64,000 nucleotides of DNA from Zygnema cylindricum. Lineage: Eukaryota > Streptophyta > Zygnematophyceae > Zygnematales > Zygnemataceae. The notes under the pieces are model-generated. The model ran no database searches, was not told where the DNA came from, and saw nothing but the letters and a program-made list of their open reading frames with translations. The DNA lies in contig JBBHKE010001453.1 in the NCBI GenBank assembly GCA_037447655.1, positions 37,552-101,551 on the forward strand, given 5' to 3'. Positions 30,836 through 43,773 of this stretch are shown one piece after another (the stretch's first letter is position 1; each line of letters starts with the position of its first letter). Both the position numbers and the translations under genes were made by a program.

Positions 30836-33640
30836 AGTTATCGGCCTGTCATCAAGAATTTCTATCTTCTCGAGGGAGAAATATGTTTACTGGGCGGATA
30901 TGGTGGAGACTCACTTTGAGAATGTTAATCTATTGGATATATTGGATGGTTCACTTGATGAATCGGACCCGTCTTGGTCTAAAAAGAATACTCAGCCACG
31001 TTCTATTTCAAAATTATGTATATCAAAAGACTTAGCTATGTCTCGCATAAAAATGAGAAAGGCAATTGACATCTGGAAATCTCTTAAAAATGTTTATGAT
31101 AAAGCTAATGTCCAGGAAGAACTTATATTAACTGGACAAATTTGGGACTATAAGTACACTAGCGGCACAATGGTTGAGTATGGTAACAAATTTCGGATCC
31201 TTGTAGATGCCCATGCTTGTGTAGGGGGCACGTTTCCTCAGTTTCAACTGGTAGCGTTGCAAATGAGAGGTCTCCCTCGTAGTATGAAAGGGGCGTTTGA
31301 TATTCTCAAACAAAAAGATAAGACTAGCTGGACTTTATAGTTAGCAATTAATATTTTACTAAAGGAGGAAGCAAAAGTTAGAATTCTTAGTTCCAAGCAA
31401 GTAGAGGCTTTCAATACACACTTTGAGAGAAAGGGAAATTTTAATCAGCAAAGAAATCAGCCTATTCACAAAATCAGTTTAAACAGTTTAATCGGGGTGG
31501 AAATACACAGTCCAACAATGCTTGTTTCTATTGCAGTGAGAGAGGTCATGGATGTAAGTTATGTCCTAAATTTATAAAAGCTAACGAAACAGGTTTATAC
31601 AGGCTGGGATGGCAACAGAGCTAGTTTTTCAAAGGCTTCACCGGGCATACACCTCGTGGAAATACATTGTTTTGGGCATCTTCGTCAAACCAAGACGAGA
31701 CTCTAAACCTTTTTGAGGAAGACAAAGCGGATCTACTTGCCATGGTAGCAGCAATGGAAGGCACAAAGGACCCTGGATGGATAATGGATACATGAGGAAC
31801 AGCTCACATATGTTGAAACAAGAGTATCTTCAAAAATCTGAAATCAACACCGGAAAAGAATATTTACTATACATGTGGCATGAGTGTCAAGACTCATGCT
31901 ATGGGTGATGTATCCTTGCTGGTTGATGTAGAGGGAAAAGCAATTGAAAGGACTCTTCACAATGTCCTCTTTGTCTCTGACTTTAAGAAAAATTTGTTCT
32001 CTACGTCTTTGGAAGAGAGTAAAGGCTTTGAGATCAATTTGAAATATGGTCGGCAGGTTGTTATAACAAGATTTACCGTATCGGTATAGCTAATATCAAG
32101 GAGAATGATGTTCTGTACTCTAGTGTTGTGCACTCAGATGAGTTGTGGCATAAAAGAATAGGCCATGTAAATTATGATAGTTTGAAAAAAATGGTCATTG
32201 CTGGCAAAATAGATGGTGGCAAAATAGATGGTGTCATTGTAACAGATCAGCAGGTTAAAACGTGTGATGGTTGTGCCTTAGGCAAAATACACACATTGCC
32301 ATTCCCTACGGAGTTGGAACATCGATCGACAAGACTTTTACAACAAATTAATTCCAATGTTTTTGGTCTTGCAAAGATACCATCTGCCGGTGGGATGAAA
32401 CATATGGTCACATTCACAGATGATTTTTCCAGGTTTACAAAGGTTTACTTCATAAAAGAAAATAGCAAAGTGTTCGGTCATTTCAAACACTATAAAGCCT
32501 GGGTGGAGAAACTGCATAATTTGCCAATTATGGCACTCAGATTGGACAATGGTGGGGAATATACATCGAAGGAATTTGAGAACTTTTTACTCGAGGAAGG
32601 TGTAAATCATTTGTTGACTGTTCCATATTCACCAGAACAAAATGGAGTTTCAGAGAGATTAAATAGAACATTCATAGAGAGCTTCCATATTCACCAGAAC
32701 AAAATGGAGTTTCAGAGAGATTAAATAGAACACTCATAGAGAGCTCTAAGTCGATGATTGCAGATAAAAATGTGGATCCAAAATTTTGGGCCGAGGCTCT
32801 AAAATGTGTAGTCTATATTAAGAATAGAATATGGTCTAGATTAGTAGAAACTACGCCTTATGAAGTCTAAACTGGCAAAAAACTTGATGTTAGTCATTTT
32901 AAAGTTTTTGGTAGTAAATGTTTAATTTTAGATACATCACAAGATAGATGGAAAATGGAACCTAAAGGGTTACCAGTTATTCTGCTAGGATATGATGACC
33001 ACTCCAAAGGTTATAGGGTTTTTGTCTTTGAGAAACAAAAGATAATTGTGACTCAAAATATTATTGTGAAGGATGAGCTTGTTTCGGTAGATTTATTAAC
33101 CTTGATGGATATTCCAAAGCAACAGAAGGTGCAGGAGTATATCATTGTGGACTGCAATCAACCTGTTGTCAAACAGGTATAAGATACTTCAATTTCTGAG
33201 CAGTCATCTGAGTTTCATCCAGACTTTTAAAAAGTTTAGTTCTAGCTAGGACATCAACAGTCAATACTAGCAGATCACCACATGCTACAGAAACGGAATG
33301 CAACAGATTCCAACGATCTCAACCTCAGAATTTCCGAGGGAAAGAGATCCACTAGCCGCATGCAACCAAGCTCTCACTTTACTTACTCGGAAACCTTAGA
33401 GAGGCTATGACCATCCGAGAGGCCTTCTCATCACCAGAGCAAAATCATTGGATCTAGGCAGCAAACGATGAAATGAAGTCAATCATGGAGGCTCAGATAT
33501 GGGAGCCTGTAAATCTTCCTCCGCACCGAAAAGCGATTGGCAGCAAATGGGTATTCAAGGTGAAGTTAAATCTTGATAACACCACTGAACAATATAAGGA
33601 TAGGCTTGTGGCAAAAATGTATAATTTGTAGAAATTAGAG
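30778..33640 (+). pseudogene. Copia H gag-pol relic (Y family)
   Basis: Close relative of Y, same strand as F. Gag is open at 30819-31340 (VVVEQQVIGLSSRISIF start, after a frameshift in the leader). The zinc knuckle is CFYCSERGHGCKLC (31527-31568). Protease reads MDT*GTAH, with a stop in the active-site box. Integrase at 32128-32724 has NSNVFG for the first catalytic Asp site (Asp to Asn), LDNGGEY and NGVSERLNRT; then a 50-bp stretch is duplicated (32683-32740). It ends in the RT N-terminus near 33640. Confidence 0.85.
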
Positions 33641-34818
33641 GTGTTTTTTATTTTTGGATAGTGTAAAATAAAGCAGAAAAGTAGCAAAGGCAACCTTCCT
33701 CTTACTCCTCTTGTCATGACGCATCTCGTCGGCCATTTTATTTTTTTATATTAGGTGTTAGAACGAGCAGTCGCCACACTTATATTTATTTGGGTGTTAT
33801 TTAGGTTTCGCATGACCGTACGAGTTGTACAGTACTAAATATAGTTCCCGAGATTCCCGCGACAACTTGTACCGTACGACTTATATTTTCCGAGATTTGT
33901 GTCGAAAGTGAATCAGGTCGTTTCAAGTCATCCGTACTTATTTATTTTTCCCGAATTTTCCGCCGACGACTCATTTCCGAATTTGCGTTGGTACAAATAA
34001 ACTTACCGTGCCATATATATCTTCCGCGATTTCCGCCGACGGTGGATTCGATTATTTTACGTCGACCGTACGACTTACATTACCCGAAATTCCCGCGACT
34101 ACAAATTGGACCGTACCTGCGGTCCTACCGTACCTACTTTCATTTCCGGAATCCTGGCCGACTAGAAGTTGGAATCATTTCGCGTGAAGCAGCATCTCGG
34201 CGGTCGACGCGGAAGTGTCCCAGGTTTGAATTACGACATCTAGACCGTTGGAGTGAGTGACAGAAAAATCGACTGTTAGTTCAGACGAAGTGACGTGATT
34301 GGACCATTTTAAGTCGTGACCATTTGGAGGTTCATGCCTTCACATGTAAATAGGAAAGATTTTAATCCGTAGGTTATAGATTTTGTACTGTAGGGCATTG
34401 GAGTCCAACCTCCCAATGGCTGAATCCGAAACTGGACGCAATACTTACATAGCACGCTATTCTCTTATTGGCTCGTTTTCGTTAGGCTTAGTTTTTTTTA
34501 CTTAGTTCATTTTAGATTATTTCCCGGTCATAATTTTCAAGTGCAAGATTTATTTATTTTCAGTATTGAGGATTTTCTGCAGCCATCTTTTTATTTTTAA
34601 AATTGTTCGGACAGCTTAGAGGTGATTTTTCTGCCTTTGCGTGAAGCGACTAGTTTTCTATTACATTATCAATATCTTGTAAAGCCTTACATATTTATCT
34701 ATACGGCGTTGGCCAAGACCTACACGGTTTCCCTTCACTTCTCTCGTCTTTTTGAGTGGATTTCGACCGCGTTCTCACGACACACATTTCTTTTCCCTGC
34801 TGTGGCTGAGCTTTAATT

Positions 34819-36008
34819 TGTTGAAATTTAAGTATTTTCTAGGTCTAGAGATTGTAAAAATAAAAGGCAAAAAGGGGACAGTGACAGCCCGCCTCTAACT
34901 CTTCACTCAAGTCCTCACACTTGTCGCAGTCACTGAAGACTTGAGGAGGAGTTGGATCCATGGCTGCCTAGGCTGTCCAAAGAGTAGAGGAAGGCAAATC
35001 TTGATAGAGTTATTTAAAAGGTTTGACGAATCCAGGATTTGATCCTGGTACTTACCTTCCGTCAAACTAGCCGTTAGCTTTAACCAATATGTCTAAAGCC
35101 AATGCTAGAGTATACTAGGTATGACAGATATTTATATTTGGACACACTGACTAGTTCGTATAACGGAAAATAGATACGTAATGCATAGATACACTTTTGT
35201 ATAGTACAAAGTACGATTTAATGTATTTTATGAAACGGATACCGCGCATTTGTTTCGAACGCGAAACAAATATCGCGCGCGTATTTTCAACGACTACAAT
35301 TGTATCCGGTTTGATCGGACGGCCACGTTAGGTGCCGCGATCACGGAACATGTACTTTGCGCGTTTTTCAGCCATCGCCACTTCATGTGACACGTGGCGC
35401 GATAATGTTGGATTGCGGCGACTCCGGAGATTGCGGGAACAAATCCGACTATGACACGTGTGGACAATTTAGCCATGTTGTACAATGGTCGTACAGAAAG
35501 TACACCGGCACCTGTACTTTTTTGTACGACACACTATTTTGATTCGTGCCGTACTTCAGTAGATAGAGTTTTAGAGGGGGAATAGGACTTAGAAAATTTT
35601 GGGTAGGTAGCTGCCTCTCCAAAGAGCACCTTGTATAAATGGCAAACTTTGGCCAGCCATAACTATCAATTTACTTGACCATTTTCAGTGATTCTTTTTG
35701 CTGCAGACTCAAGGGAGTCCAGGCTACACAAGGGTGTAGTCGGTCAGAGTTTTTGTCTGCCAGGGTGGCGGTTTTTCTAAGGGAAAGTCAAGTGGGTGAA
35801 TGTGTCCAAATTTCATATTCTAACTTTGCATTCTGTGGTGGAACTGAGCACACAGAAAGTGTTATTTCACAGGGGTGAATCTATATTGGGGTTCTGACTG
35901 TCAACGGGTCAATCATTTGGGTTTTTATCAACTTGGAGTCGGCACTATCTAGATTAGCTTCTTTTGGATCTACATACTCTGAGGGCCAATGGAGGTCTAA
36001 GAGTTTCA
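34819..36008 (+). repeat. Solo copia LTR I in gypsy LTR
   Basis: TGTTGAAATT...GAGTTTCA, 1,190 bp, flanked by target duplication TAATT (34814-34818 and 36009-36013). TATAAAT near 35633 and AGGACTTAG at 35584-35592. The last codons, ATGGAGGTC-stop-GAGTTTCA, resemble the gag start of K, so this is a K-family LTR. Confidence 0.85.
35024..35105 (-). ncRNA. tRNA-like segment in solo LTR I (antisense)
   Basis: Minus strand: D-arm-like GCTTT...TTGGTTAAAGC, perfect T-arm CCAGG-ATCAAAT-CCTGG, then ATTCGTC-A and a TTTT (plus AAAA 35016-35019). The anticodon arm is unclear. Confidence 0.5.
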
Positions 36009-36290
36009 TAATTAGTGTGGAAGTTGCATGTTAGGATTATTGATTTGTTATTTTTATTCCTTGTGATTGTGTATTTATTTCTATTTGGATTATGCGGATC
36101 TTTTGAGTTTGGCTATCTTTAACCTCATAAGTGTCGGGCATATTGTCATTTTCAGTTATTGTTTGTCTTTCTCGGTTGTCTATGTTTTGATTTGTTTTAT
36201 TTAAGTATAAATTCAGATTATTCTCGATAAGATAACTCCTGCAAAGAATATAAATAGACCGTGGGCCCTAGTGGCCCTCCATCGGCTTAG

Positions 36291-36372
36291 TATTCATGCA
36301 CTTGAAAATTGTGTGCTCTTTTGCTCTCTCTATTGATTTTTATATTTAAATTTCTGTTTTCATATATTAAAA

Positions 36373-36430
<58 letters not shown>

Positions 36431-37664
36431 GACACATTTGTACAAAAATTTATAAATAGCTTTACCTTTTTTAATTTCCATTTGCTTGTTGGTTGACGTT
36501 ATAATCTCATCAACCAACTTTTGGCCCATAATGATTTTCACTAACTTTAGTATTTAGATTTTTTTTATTTCTTTCGATCTCTTTGCATACACGGAGCATT
36601 GTTTGCTCACATTGTGACATATCTCACACGAGTGGAGTTAGTGGAGCGGATCCGTTCTTAGGAGCTCTGCAAAACTTCGGTATTAGCGAACAACCGCAGT
36701 TCACCCTTGGCAATCACCAGATTGTTAAGAGTGTTATGTAAGTATTACAATGCCTTGTGGGTGCACGCGCGTATTAAGGAAGTCGGTTGATAGTATAGAG
36801 GGATCGTGGCTGGAGTGGATTCGTGTTAATCCACTCGTATTGAGCATTGCATTTTTCCAGCTTTCCATGCTTGCTATTTGGCCCTGAGTGGCCTTGGCTG
36901 AGTTTGCTTTGCCTGGTGTGGGATTTCTTCCATAGATCTTGCCGTTGGAGGCGTTTGTTAGCTTCTTTTATGGATTGTGTCGCTTTAGATCTGCACTTGG
37001 GAGTGCTTGGATAGTAAGTTATTTGCCTTTATAGATCTGGCCCTTCGGCCTTGTCCTATTGTTTGCAAGGTAGAAGGTTTTCGTAATACGGCTTCCTGAT
37101 AGATCTGGCCATCGAGGCCCCGTTAGAGATTGATATGCTGATTGGACAAGTGGGTGGTGTGGTCTGGCATTTGAAACATCTCGTATAGATCGATTTTGCT
37201 ACCTGGTCGTCATTTGGTTTTATCATTTTTATGCCCACCGATTGGGATATCTCGATTATCCTTTCAGAACTAGCCAATCGTCGGCCCAGTTTAGGCCCAC
37301 AGAATGAGGACCATCAGATTTACCTAGTCTTTTGCACCATCCTTTCCCGAATATCGCGGGTCAAATTTCCCCTTCGGTTCGATCTTCTCTCACCTCAGTG
37401 TCATCCTTATCATCAGTCTCTTCCACATTTTTCAAAGAGGAATCTGACCACGATTCCCTTGACGGGTCAGATTCCAATTCATTATCTTTTTGGATTCCAC
37501 AAACTACAAATTCATTATTAGCCCCAAAAATTCCATTATTGGAAATGGCTTCCACACCCGAGGGAGGGGGTCGGCTTCATTTCTCTTTTTCAAGAATGAA
37601 GGACACCATGACCTTATCCCATTTCCGAATGTTATTCGATACCAAAATGCGTGATCTTCCATTT
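36291..37664 (+). other. Gypsy 5' leader
   Basis: No long reading frame that I trust. Holds a (TA)n run at 36376-36425. GTAAGTATT at 36737 is a good splice donor, and a pyrimidine-rich acceptor TTTTCTCTCTTTTAG precedes gag at about 43826, so the leader may be spliced. I find no clear primer site just after the LTR end. Confidence 0.5.
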
Positions 37665-38554
37665 TGAAATTCTGTGGTCTCCATTGACCCACAGAATGAG
37701 CAGCCTATGTAAAGCCTCGAGGATAATATTTGCCCCTTCTACTTTCCCGCTGAATAAGCGCCGCCCAGGGACACAAATATTCAGACCACTCTCACCCTTG
37801 TGAGGACAAGACTCCCCTGAGTCAAACGCAAAAAGAATTACTGAATTTGCTCACCCGAGTAGTAAGTTATGGCTGGTCAAAGATGACCTTTATAGTTACA
37901 AGCTCTCTTAGAGAGAGAGGTACCTAAATATTACTAAGTCTCGGTCTGCCTACTCACGACTACCTACTATTAAACCCTAGTCCAATAGGAACACTATAAA
38001 GTACAAGAAGGTACAATGGGCGATGTACTTATTGTACAACTATTGTACGACAAGGTCTACAAGGTGACACCTGTCATATCGGAAGCCATGGTTCCTCCTC
38101 CCATCTTCTCCGGTATCTAATAATGTGGCGCCACGTGGCACCGCGTGACGCTATATCGGTATGCCGCCAAAAAGCTCATTTCGCGTAGCGGCTATAATGC
38201 CGGCCGTCCGATCAAAACATATTTTACACGGTTCAGATTCGCGTACATGCAGAAATTGCTCCTTTTGGTTAGTCTGCTGTTAATTAGCTGTTTCGTTAAT
38301 GTTTATATATTTATGAAACCCGTCACGTGTATCGTTTCGTAACGCCTTAATGGTTAAGGCGTTAGGCTACAAAGAATCTAGAGGTCACAGGTTCAAACCT
38401 AGACCTAGGCATCATTTTAGCCAAAATACCCTTAACTGCAAAAACTGCCACTTTCTAAATATGGCGGCAGCCATGGCGCGCCTTTGATCCTTACTCTCTT
38501 TCTTTAAAACAAAACTATATAGGGAAGTGAACTATTAATTACCTCTTTTCAACA
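37665..38554 (-). repeat. 3' LTR of N
   Basis: 890 bp, TGTTGAAAAG...GAATTTCA on the minus strand. Carries GCGCCACGTGGC, a palindromic G-box, at about 38126-38137. Confidence 0.9.
38341..38411 (+). ncRNA. tRNA-like segment in N 3' LTR (antisense)
   Basis: GCCTTAATGGTTAAGGC forms a D-arm-like hairpin, and B box AGGTTCAAACC follows. It ends CCTAGGCA, then TTTT at 38415-38418. The T stem is degenerate. The D arm recalls the GCCTAATGGATAAGGC found in tRNA-Arg. Confidence 0.5.
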
Positions 38555-38567
38555 CTCCCCTTACTTC

Positions 38568-41500
38568 CTAGTCACTTTTCAATTTTAATCCACAGTTTTC
38601 TCTGCAATAAATCAACTTAAGGGAAGGCACGCATTTTGTCATCATGTCTGCAATCATTTCTCTATCAGTTTTATGAACCAGTTTAATAATTTTATTTTCT
38701 ACCTTCTCTCTGACAAAGCTTAGTCTAATATCCATATGTTTAGCTTTGAAGTGATGTTTCGGATTAGCTGCAATCGAGATAGCAGCTTGATTATCACAAA
38801 AAACATTTTGAGTTCCAGACTTCATGAACCCAAGTTCTTCAAGAAGAGATTTAACCCACATTAATTCTTTGGTGGCAGCACAGGAAGCCATGTATTCAGC
38901 CTCCATAGTGGACTGAGCAACTACTTTTTGTTGCTTGCTACTCCAACAACATGCACCGGATCCAATTTGCAACACATATCCAGTCGTACACCTCCTTAAA
39001 GGCACATCTCTATAACTGGCATCACTCCAAGTGGTGATGTCAGTGTGCTCCCCTCCCAAATGCAACCATAATTCCCTTGTCCCCACCAGATACCTCATCA
39101 CCCATTTGGCAGCCTCCCAATCTCTCTTTCTTGGTTCATTTAGATTTCTACTAAGGACACCTACAGCTGCAGCTATATCCGGACGGGTACAGTTCATAAA
39201 ATAAATTAAACTGCCTACAATCTGCCGATAAGGGATATTTTCCATGAATTTTCTTTCTATCTCGTCCATCTCATCATTAATGATGAATATTCCTCCCTCT
39301 TCACTCCCCTCACTCACTTTCTTCAAATCCATGGGAGTAGTACATTTGTTTGCTTTCTCCATTTGAAATTTTTCTAGCATATTACCGATTGCTTCTTTTT
39401 GAGTGAGTCTTATAATTCTATTCCCTCTATCTCTCTCCATCTGAATTCCCAAAATGTACTTTGCTTCGCCAAGATCTTTCATATCAAAACTGCTTCTAAG
39501 ATCGCGTTGTAGTTTGTTAATTTTATCTAAGGAATTGCTTAAGACCAACAAATCATCCACATAAATAGCAATAAATATCACTCCATTCTCATCCTCAAAT
39601 AAATATATAGAGTGAGCTGAACTAATTGTGATATACCCCAAACCGGTCAAAAATTTGTCGAGCTTTATATTCCACTGTCGCGGGGCTTGCTTAAGCCCAT
39701 AGAGTGATTTTATCAGTTTGCAAACTTTGTTTTCTTCCCCACTTTCCACGAATCCTTCCGGTTGCCTCATGTAAATTTCTTCTTCCAACTCTCCGTGCAA
39801 AAAGGCAGTTTTAATATCCATCTGGTGGATTTCCATATCCTCTGCTGCGGCTATACTTAAAAGGATTCTAATAGAAGGAAATCTGACTACAGGTGCAAAG
39901 GTTTCTTCGTAGTCTATCCCCTCTTTCTGTGTATAACCTTTTGCAACTATCCTAGCTTTGTACCTCTCAATGGTATTATCCGGGTTTAATTTAAGTTTAA
40001 ACACCCACTTACATCCGATCGGTTTTCGGTCTGGTGGACAATCTACCAACTCCCGTGTATTGGCTTCCATGATAGAGGCCATTTCTTCATTTATAGCTGT
40101 GATCCACCGGCTACTTTCTGGAGTGTTTATGGCCTCTAAGTATGTTTGAGGTTCATCTGGGTGAGACATCTTTGTGAGTTGGTTATTTACTTGTCTTTCT
40201 TGAAGTCGTTTACTACTTCTTCTTCCCCCTTCAAAATCGGACGCCGGTATGGAAGGCATCCTTGGGTTTTGTTTTGGGAGATTTTCAGCTTCCCTATCTT
40301 CCAATTCCGGTGTCTCATCAAGTTCCTCATCGGTTTCCACTTCGTATTGTGGCGTTGCCTCGGATGTTGTCCTTTCCTCCTTCTCCTTTGGTAAATCTGC
40401 AGATTTTTCTTTTTCTCCCTCTTCCTTCTCTTCATTTTCAAAGTCAAAGTCAGAAAACTGATCCGTTTCAAATCTGATTTTGACTTCCTTATTATATTTG
40501 AATGGATCAATGGACTTCTCTTCATTCATCACCACTATGTGTTTTACCAAAATTATATCTCTCTTTTTCAAGTCATACACTCGGTATCCTTTTGTGCACT
40601 CATCATATCCTACAAGATATCCTGGTTTCCCTCTTCCCTCTAACTTCCATTTAGTCTTATCGGAATCCAAACTGTAGACTTGACTTCCGAACACTCTCAA
40701 ACTAGACAAATCAGGCTTTCTTCCTGTCCACCTCTCATACGGAGTTTCCTCCTTATTTGCTGAAGTTAGGACTCTATTTTTGATGAAATTAGCATAGTTC
40801 ATAGACTCAGCCGAAAACTGCAGCCCTATCCTCTTATCACTTAACATACTTCTAGACATATCTCCTAAAGTTCTATTCACTCTTTCTGCTACTCCGTTTT
40901 GTTCCGAATTATAGGGAACAGTTTTCTCATGATGAATTCCTTCTTCTTTAAGATATTCTTCAAAATCCCTTGAGGTGTATTCTTTCCCATTATCACTTCT
41001 TATCTCTTTTATTGAGGTTTCATGTAGCTTTTCACTCCATACTTTATACTCTTTGAAACATCTTAATACCTCTGACTTATGTCTGAGAAAGTATACCTTC
41101 GTGTATCTAGACCAATCATCTGTGATAGTTAACATCCATCTCTTCCCCCCATGTGAAGCATACCTAGCAGGTCCCCAAACATCAGTGTGAACTAGATCTA
41201 ATACTTTCTCTCTCCTAAATGTGGTTGCCTTTGGAAATGGAAGTCTATGAATCTTCCCTTGGGCACATCCACTACAATCATCAAAGGTCTCATCATCTTC
41301 AAAAGTAATACCCTCCACTATTCCCTTTTTCTTCATTTTCTTTAATCTATCTAGATGCACATGCCCCAACCTTTTATGCCAAAGCATCATCTCACTTGCA
41401 CACGAGTAGAGAACACTTTTTTCATTGCAAAGAACAATTCTGAACATTCCTTGACTGCCCTTCTCAGCTATGAAATAAACCTCATTATCAAAGCTTGCTG

Positions 41501-43004
41501 TGAAGATTCCTTTCCTAGTTCCTGTTTCAAACTCCTTTTCATCTAGGACAGCTGTTGAGACTAGGTTCTTGCTAAGTTGTGGAATGTAAAGAACGTCTGA
41601 GAGTGTTACAATTGAGGCCTTTCCATCAACTAGAACCTTCAAGTCAACAGTTCCAACAAGACTTGTGGTTTCTACTCTACCATCTCCGTACTCTATCTCA
41701 ACTGTTGGGATCTTTCTCAGTTTAGTGAACCACCGCTTATCTTTGCACATATGCATTGAAGCCCCTGAGTCTATGATCCACCCATCCTCGGGTGGATCCC
41801 TCTTACCTCCGAAAGCACACTTTTGTCTCCGTGGAATATCGACATGCTTTTCAGTGTTTTTCGGATTAAGGAGAAGCTCCTCAAGCTCCTCTTCAGGTTC
41901 AGTTTTTTCTTCCACTTCCTCATCAAGAACTTGAGTCAGGAAAGCCTTTTTCTTTCCTCCGTCCTTTGAGGTTCCTTGACCATCTTTCAGTCGAAGATCT
42001 GCAAGTCTGACACAATCTGCCATGTAGTGTCCCGGTTTCTTGCAGAAGTGACATAATCCTCCTCGAGAAGTTCCTCTCCCCTGTCTATCAAATCTGCCAC
42101 CTCCTTGTCCTCTTCCACCAAAGTTTCGATAGGGATCTTTCCCTCTCTCCTCATCACGCTTCCGCCAATCAGCTCCTGCAGACAATGCTTGAACACTTGG
42201 ACTCCCTCTCCTAAGCTCTATGGTGCTTTCTTTCACTAAAATCATTCCCACAGTGTCATCCCAATTCCAATTGCTATCTCCTATGTCCTGCAATCGGTTA
42301 ATGATATTCTCATACTCTTCAGGTAGTTTCATCATTAATGTGTTCACTCTTTGTCTCTCAGACCATGAGTTACCTGCACTCTCTAACTCTCAAAACAATG
42401 CTCCGAAATCATTGCAATAATTATCTATACCTCCTCCCTTATAAGTATAAGTTGCAATCTTATTTTCGACCAACTGTTGTTGCTGCAATGATCCACTCTT
42501 ATATTTGTTAACTAGTGATATCCAAATCTGAGATGAAGATTTGACATGCATAAGGGGAATGGCAATGCCCTTTGCTACACTTTTAAGAATTAAGAGCTTA
42601 GCAACCTTGTCTTTGTAGTTCCACTTTTCATACTCCGATCTTTCGGTCTGAACCCTTGTCGCCGTTTTTGGTGGTGCTGCTGCCGGTATCGCCTTCGGCA
42701 ATGGTGTCACTTGAGTTGCAACTCCTCCCTTTTCTCCTTCCATGACAATCTCCTCTCCTTCCTCATCTTCATCCTCGGTGATGGTGGCAGCTGTTCTACC
42801 AACTGTAGAGGCGGAGGTGCCAGAAAAACGTGTCCCTCCAAACCCAGGTGGAGGTGGGCATCGAATTTGTCCAGACACTATGCCCTATAGATGCTTCTCA
42901 AATAGTTCTCCCTCCATCATCATTTCCCAATAAAGAAAGTCTGATCCATCAAATATGGGCACCCTAGAGGGTGGGCCTATAACCTGAAATTCTGTGGTCT
43001 CCAT
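38568..43004 (-). pseudogene. Copia N Gag-Pol, one frame with two nonsense codons
   Basis: A single frame of about 1,478 codons from the ATG inside the 5' LTR (43002-43004). Two stops break it: TAG at 42885-42887 where sister B has TGG, and TGA at 42390-42392 where B has GGA. The remaining 1,259 codons from 42347 are open. Domains in order: gag with PPPPGFGG; zinc knuckle CHFCKKPGHYMADC; protease DSGA; integrase with HTDVWGP, RSDNGKEY and NGVAERVNRT; RT with YVDD; RNase H with WSDASY and FCDNQAAISIA. All catalytic residues that I can identify are present in the open part. Confidence 0.9.
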
Positions 43005-43773
43005 TGACCCACAGAATGAGCAGCCTATGTAAAGCCTCTAGGATAATATTTGCCCCTTCTAATTTCCCGCTGAATAAGCGCCGCCCAGGCATACAAATAT
43101 TCAGACCACTCTCACCCTTGTGAGGACAAGACTCCTCGAGTCAAACGCAAAAAGAATTACTGAATTTGCTCACCCGAGCAGTAAGTTATGGCTGGTCAAA
43201 GATGACCTTTATAGTTACAAGCTCTCTTAGAGAGAGAGGTACCTAAATATTACTAAGTCTCGGTCTGCCTACTCACTACAAGGTGACACCTGTTATATCG
43301 GAAGCCATGGTTCCTCCTCCCATCTTCTCCGGTATCGAATAATGTGGCGCCACGTGGTACCGCGTGACGCTATATCCGTATGCCGCCAAAAAGCTCACTT
43401 CGCGTGGCGTCTATAATGCCGGCCGTCCGATCAAAACATATTTTACACGGTTCAGATTCGCGTACATGCAGAAATTGCTCCTTTTGGTTAGTCTGCTGTT
43501 AATTAGCTGTTTCGTTAATGTTTATATATTTATGAAACCCGTCACGTGTATCGTTTCGTAACGCCTTAATGGTTAAGGCGTTAGGCTACAAAGAATCTAG
43601 AGGTCACGGGTTCAAACCTAGACCTAGGCATCATTTTAGCCAAAATACCCTTAACTGCAAAAACTGCCACTTTCTAACTATGGCGGCAGCCATGGCGCGC
43701 CTTTGATCCTTACTCTCTTTCTTTAAAACAAAACTAAATAGGGAAGTGAACTATTAATTACCTCTTTTCAACA
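42985..43773 (-). repeat. 5' LTR of N with 101-bp deletion
   Basis: Lacks the segment present at about 37967-38067 in the other LTR, which includes a TATA-like CTATAAAG and the tandem GTAC-rich stretch. Ends CAGAATTTCA on the minus strand; primer site GGTTATAGGCCCACC (42970-42984) matches 14 of 15. Confidence 0.85.
43560..43630 (+). ncRNA. tRNA-like segment in N 5' LTR (antisense)
   Basis: Same structure as 38341-38411, with B box GGGTTCAAACC and TTTT at 43634-43637. Confidence 0.5.

Larger units (their letters stand above)
33713..36290 (+). repeat. 5' LTR of gypsy, interrupted
   Basis: 33713-34818 matches 50530-51646 and 36009-36290 matches 51643-51922. The LTR is joined after removing solo LTR I and one copy of TAATT. 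The end shared by both copies is CATCGGCTTAGTA, not the usual CA. Confidence 0.8.
37665..43773 (-). mobile_element. Copia N, full length, nested in gypsy
   Basis: LTRs 37665-38554 (890 bp) and 42985-43773 (789 bp), target duplication CATTT (37660-37664 and 43774-43778), purine tract GTAAGGGGAG next to the 3' LTR. The LTRs differ at roughly 15-20 positions by eye plus a 101-bp deletion in the 5' LTR, so N is older than Y but younger than the gypsy element. Confidence 0.95.

Noticed and set aside
34819-36008. A protein-coding gene with its own promoter, suggested by TATAAAT and a G-box
   Set aside because: The segment has exact LTR ends and a TAATT duplication; it is a solo LTR.
36287-36541. 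84-codon minus-strand ORF rich in Tyr-Ile
   Set aside because: It is a translation of the (TA)n microsatellite.
38341-38411. A functional host tRNA gene
   Set aside because: The T stem is broken, no proper 7-nt anticodon loop forms, and identical copies sit in both LTRs of N. It is part of the LTR.
40187-40525. ORFs overlapping the acidic linker of N on both strands
   Set aside because: They are shadows of the long minus-strand N reading frame.
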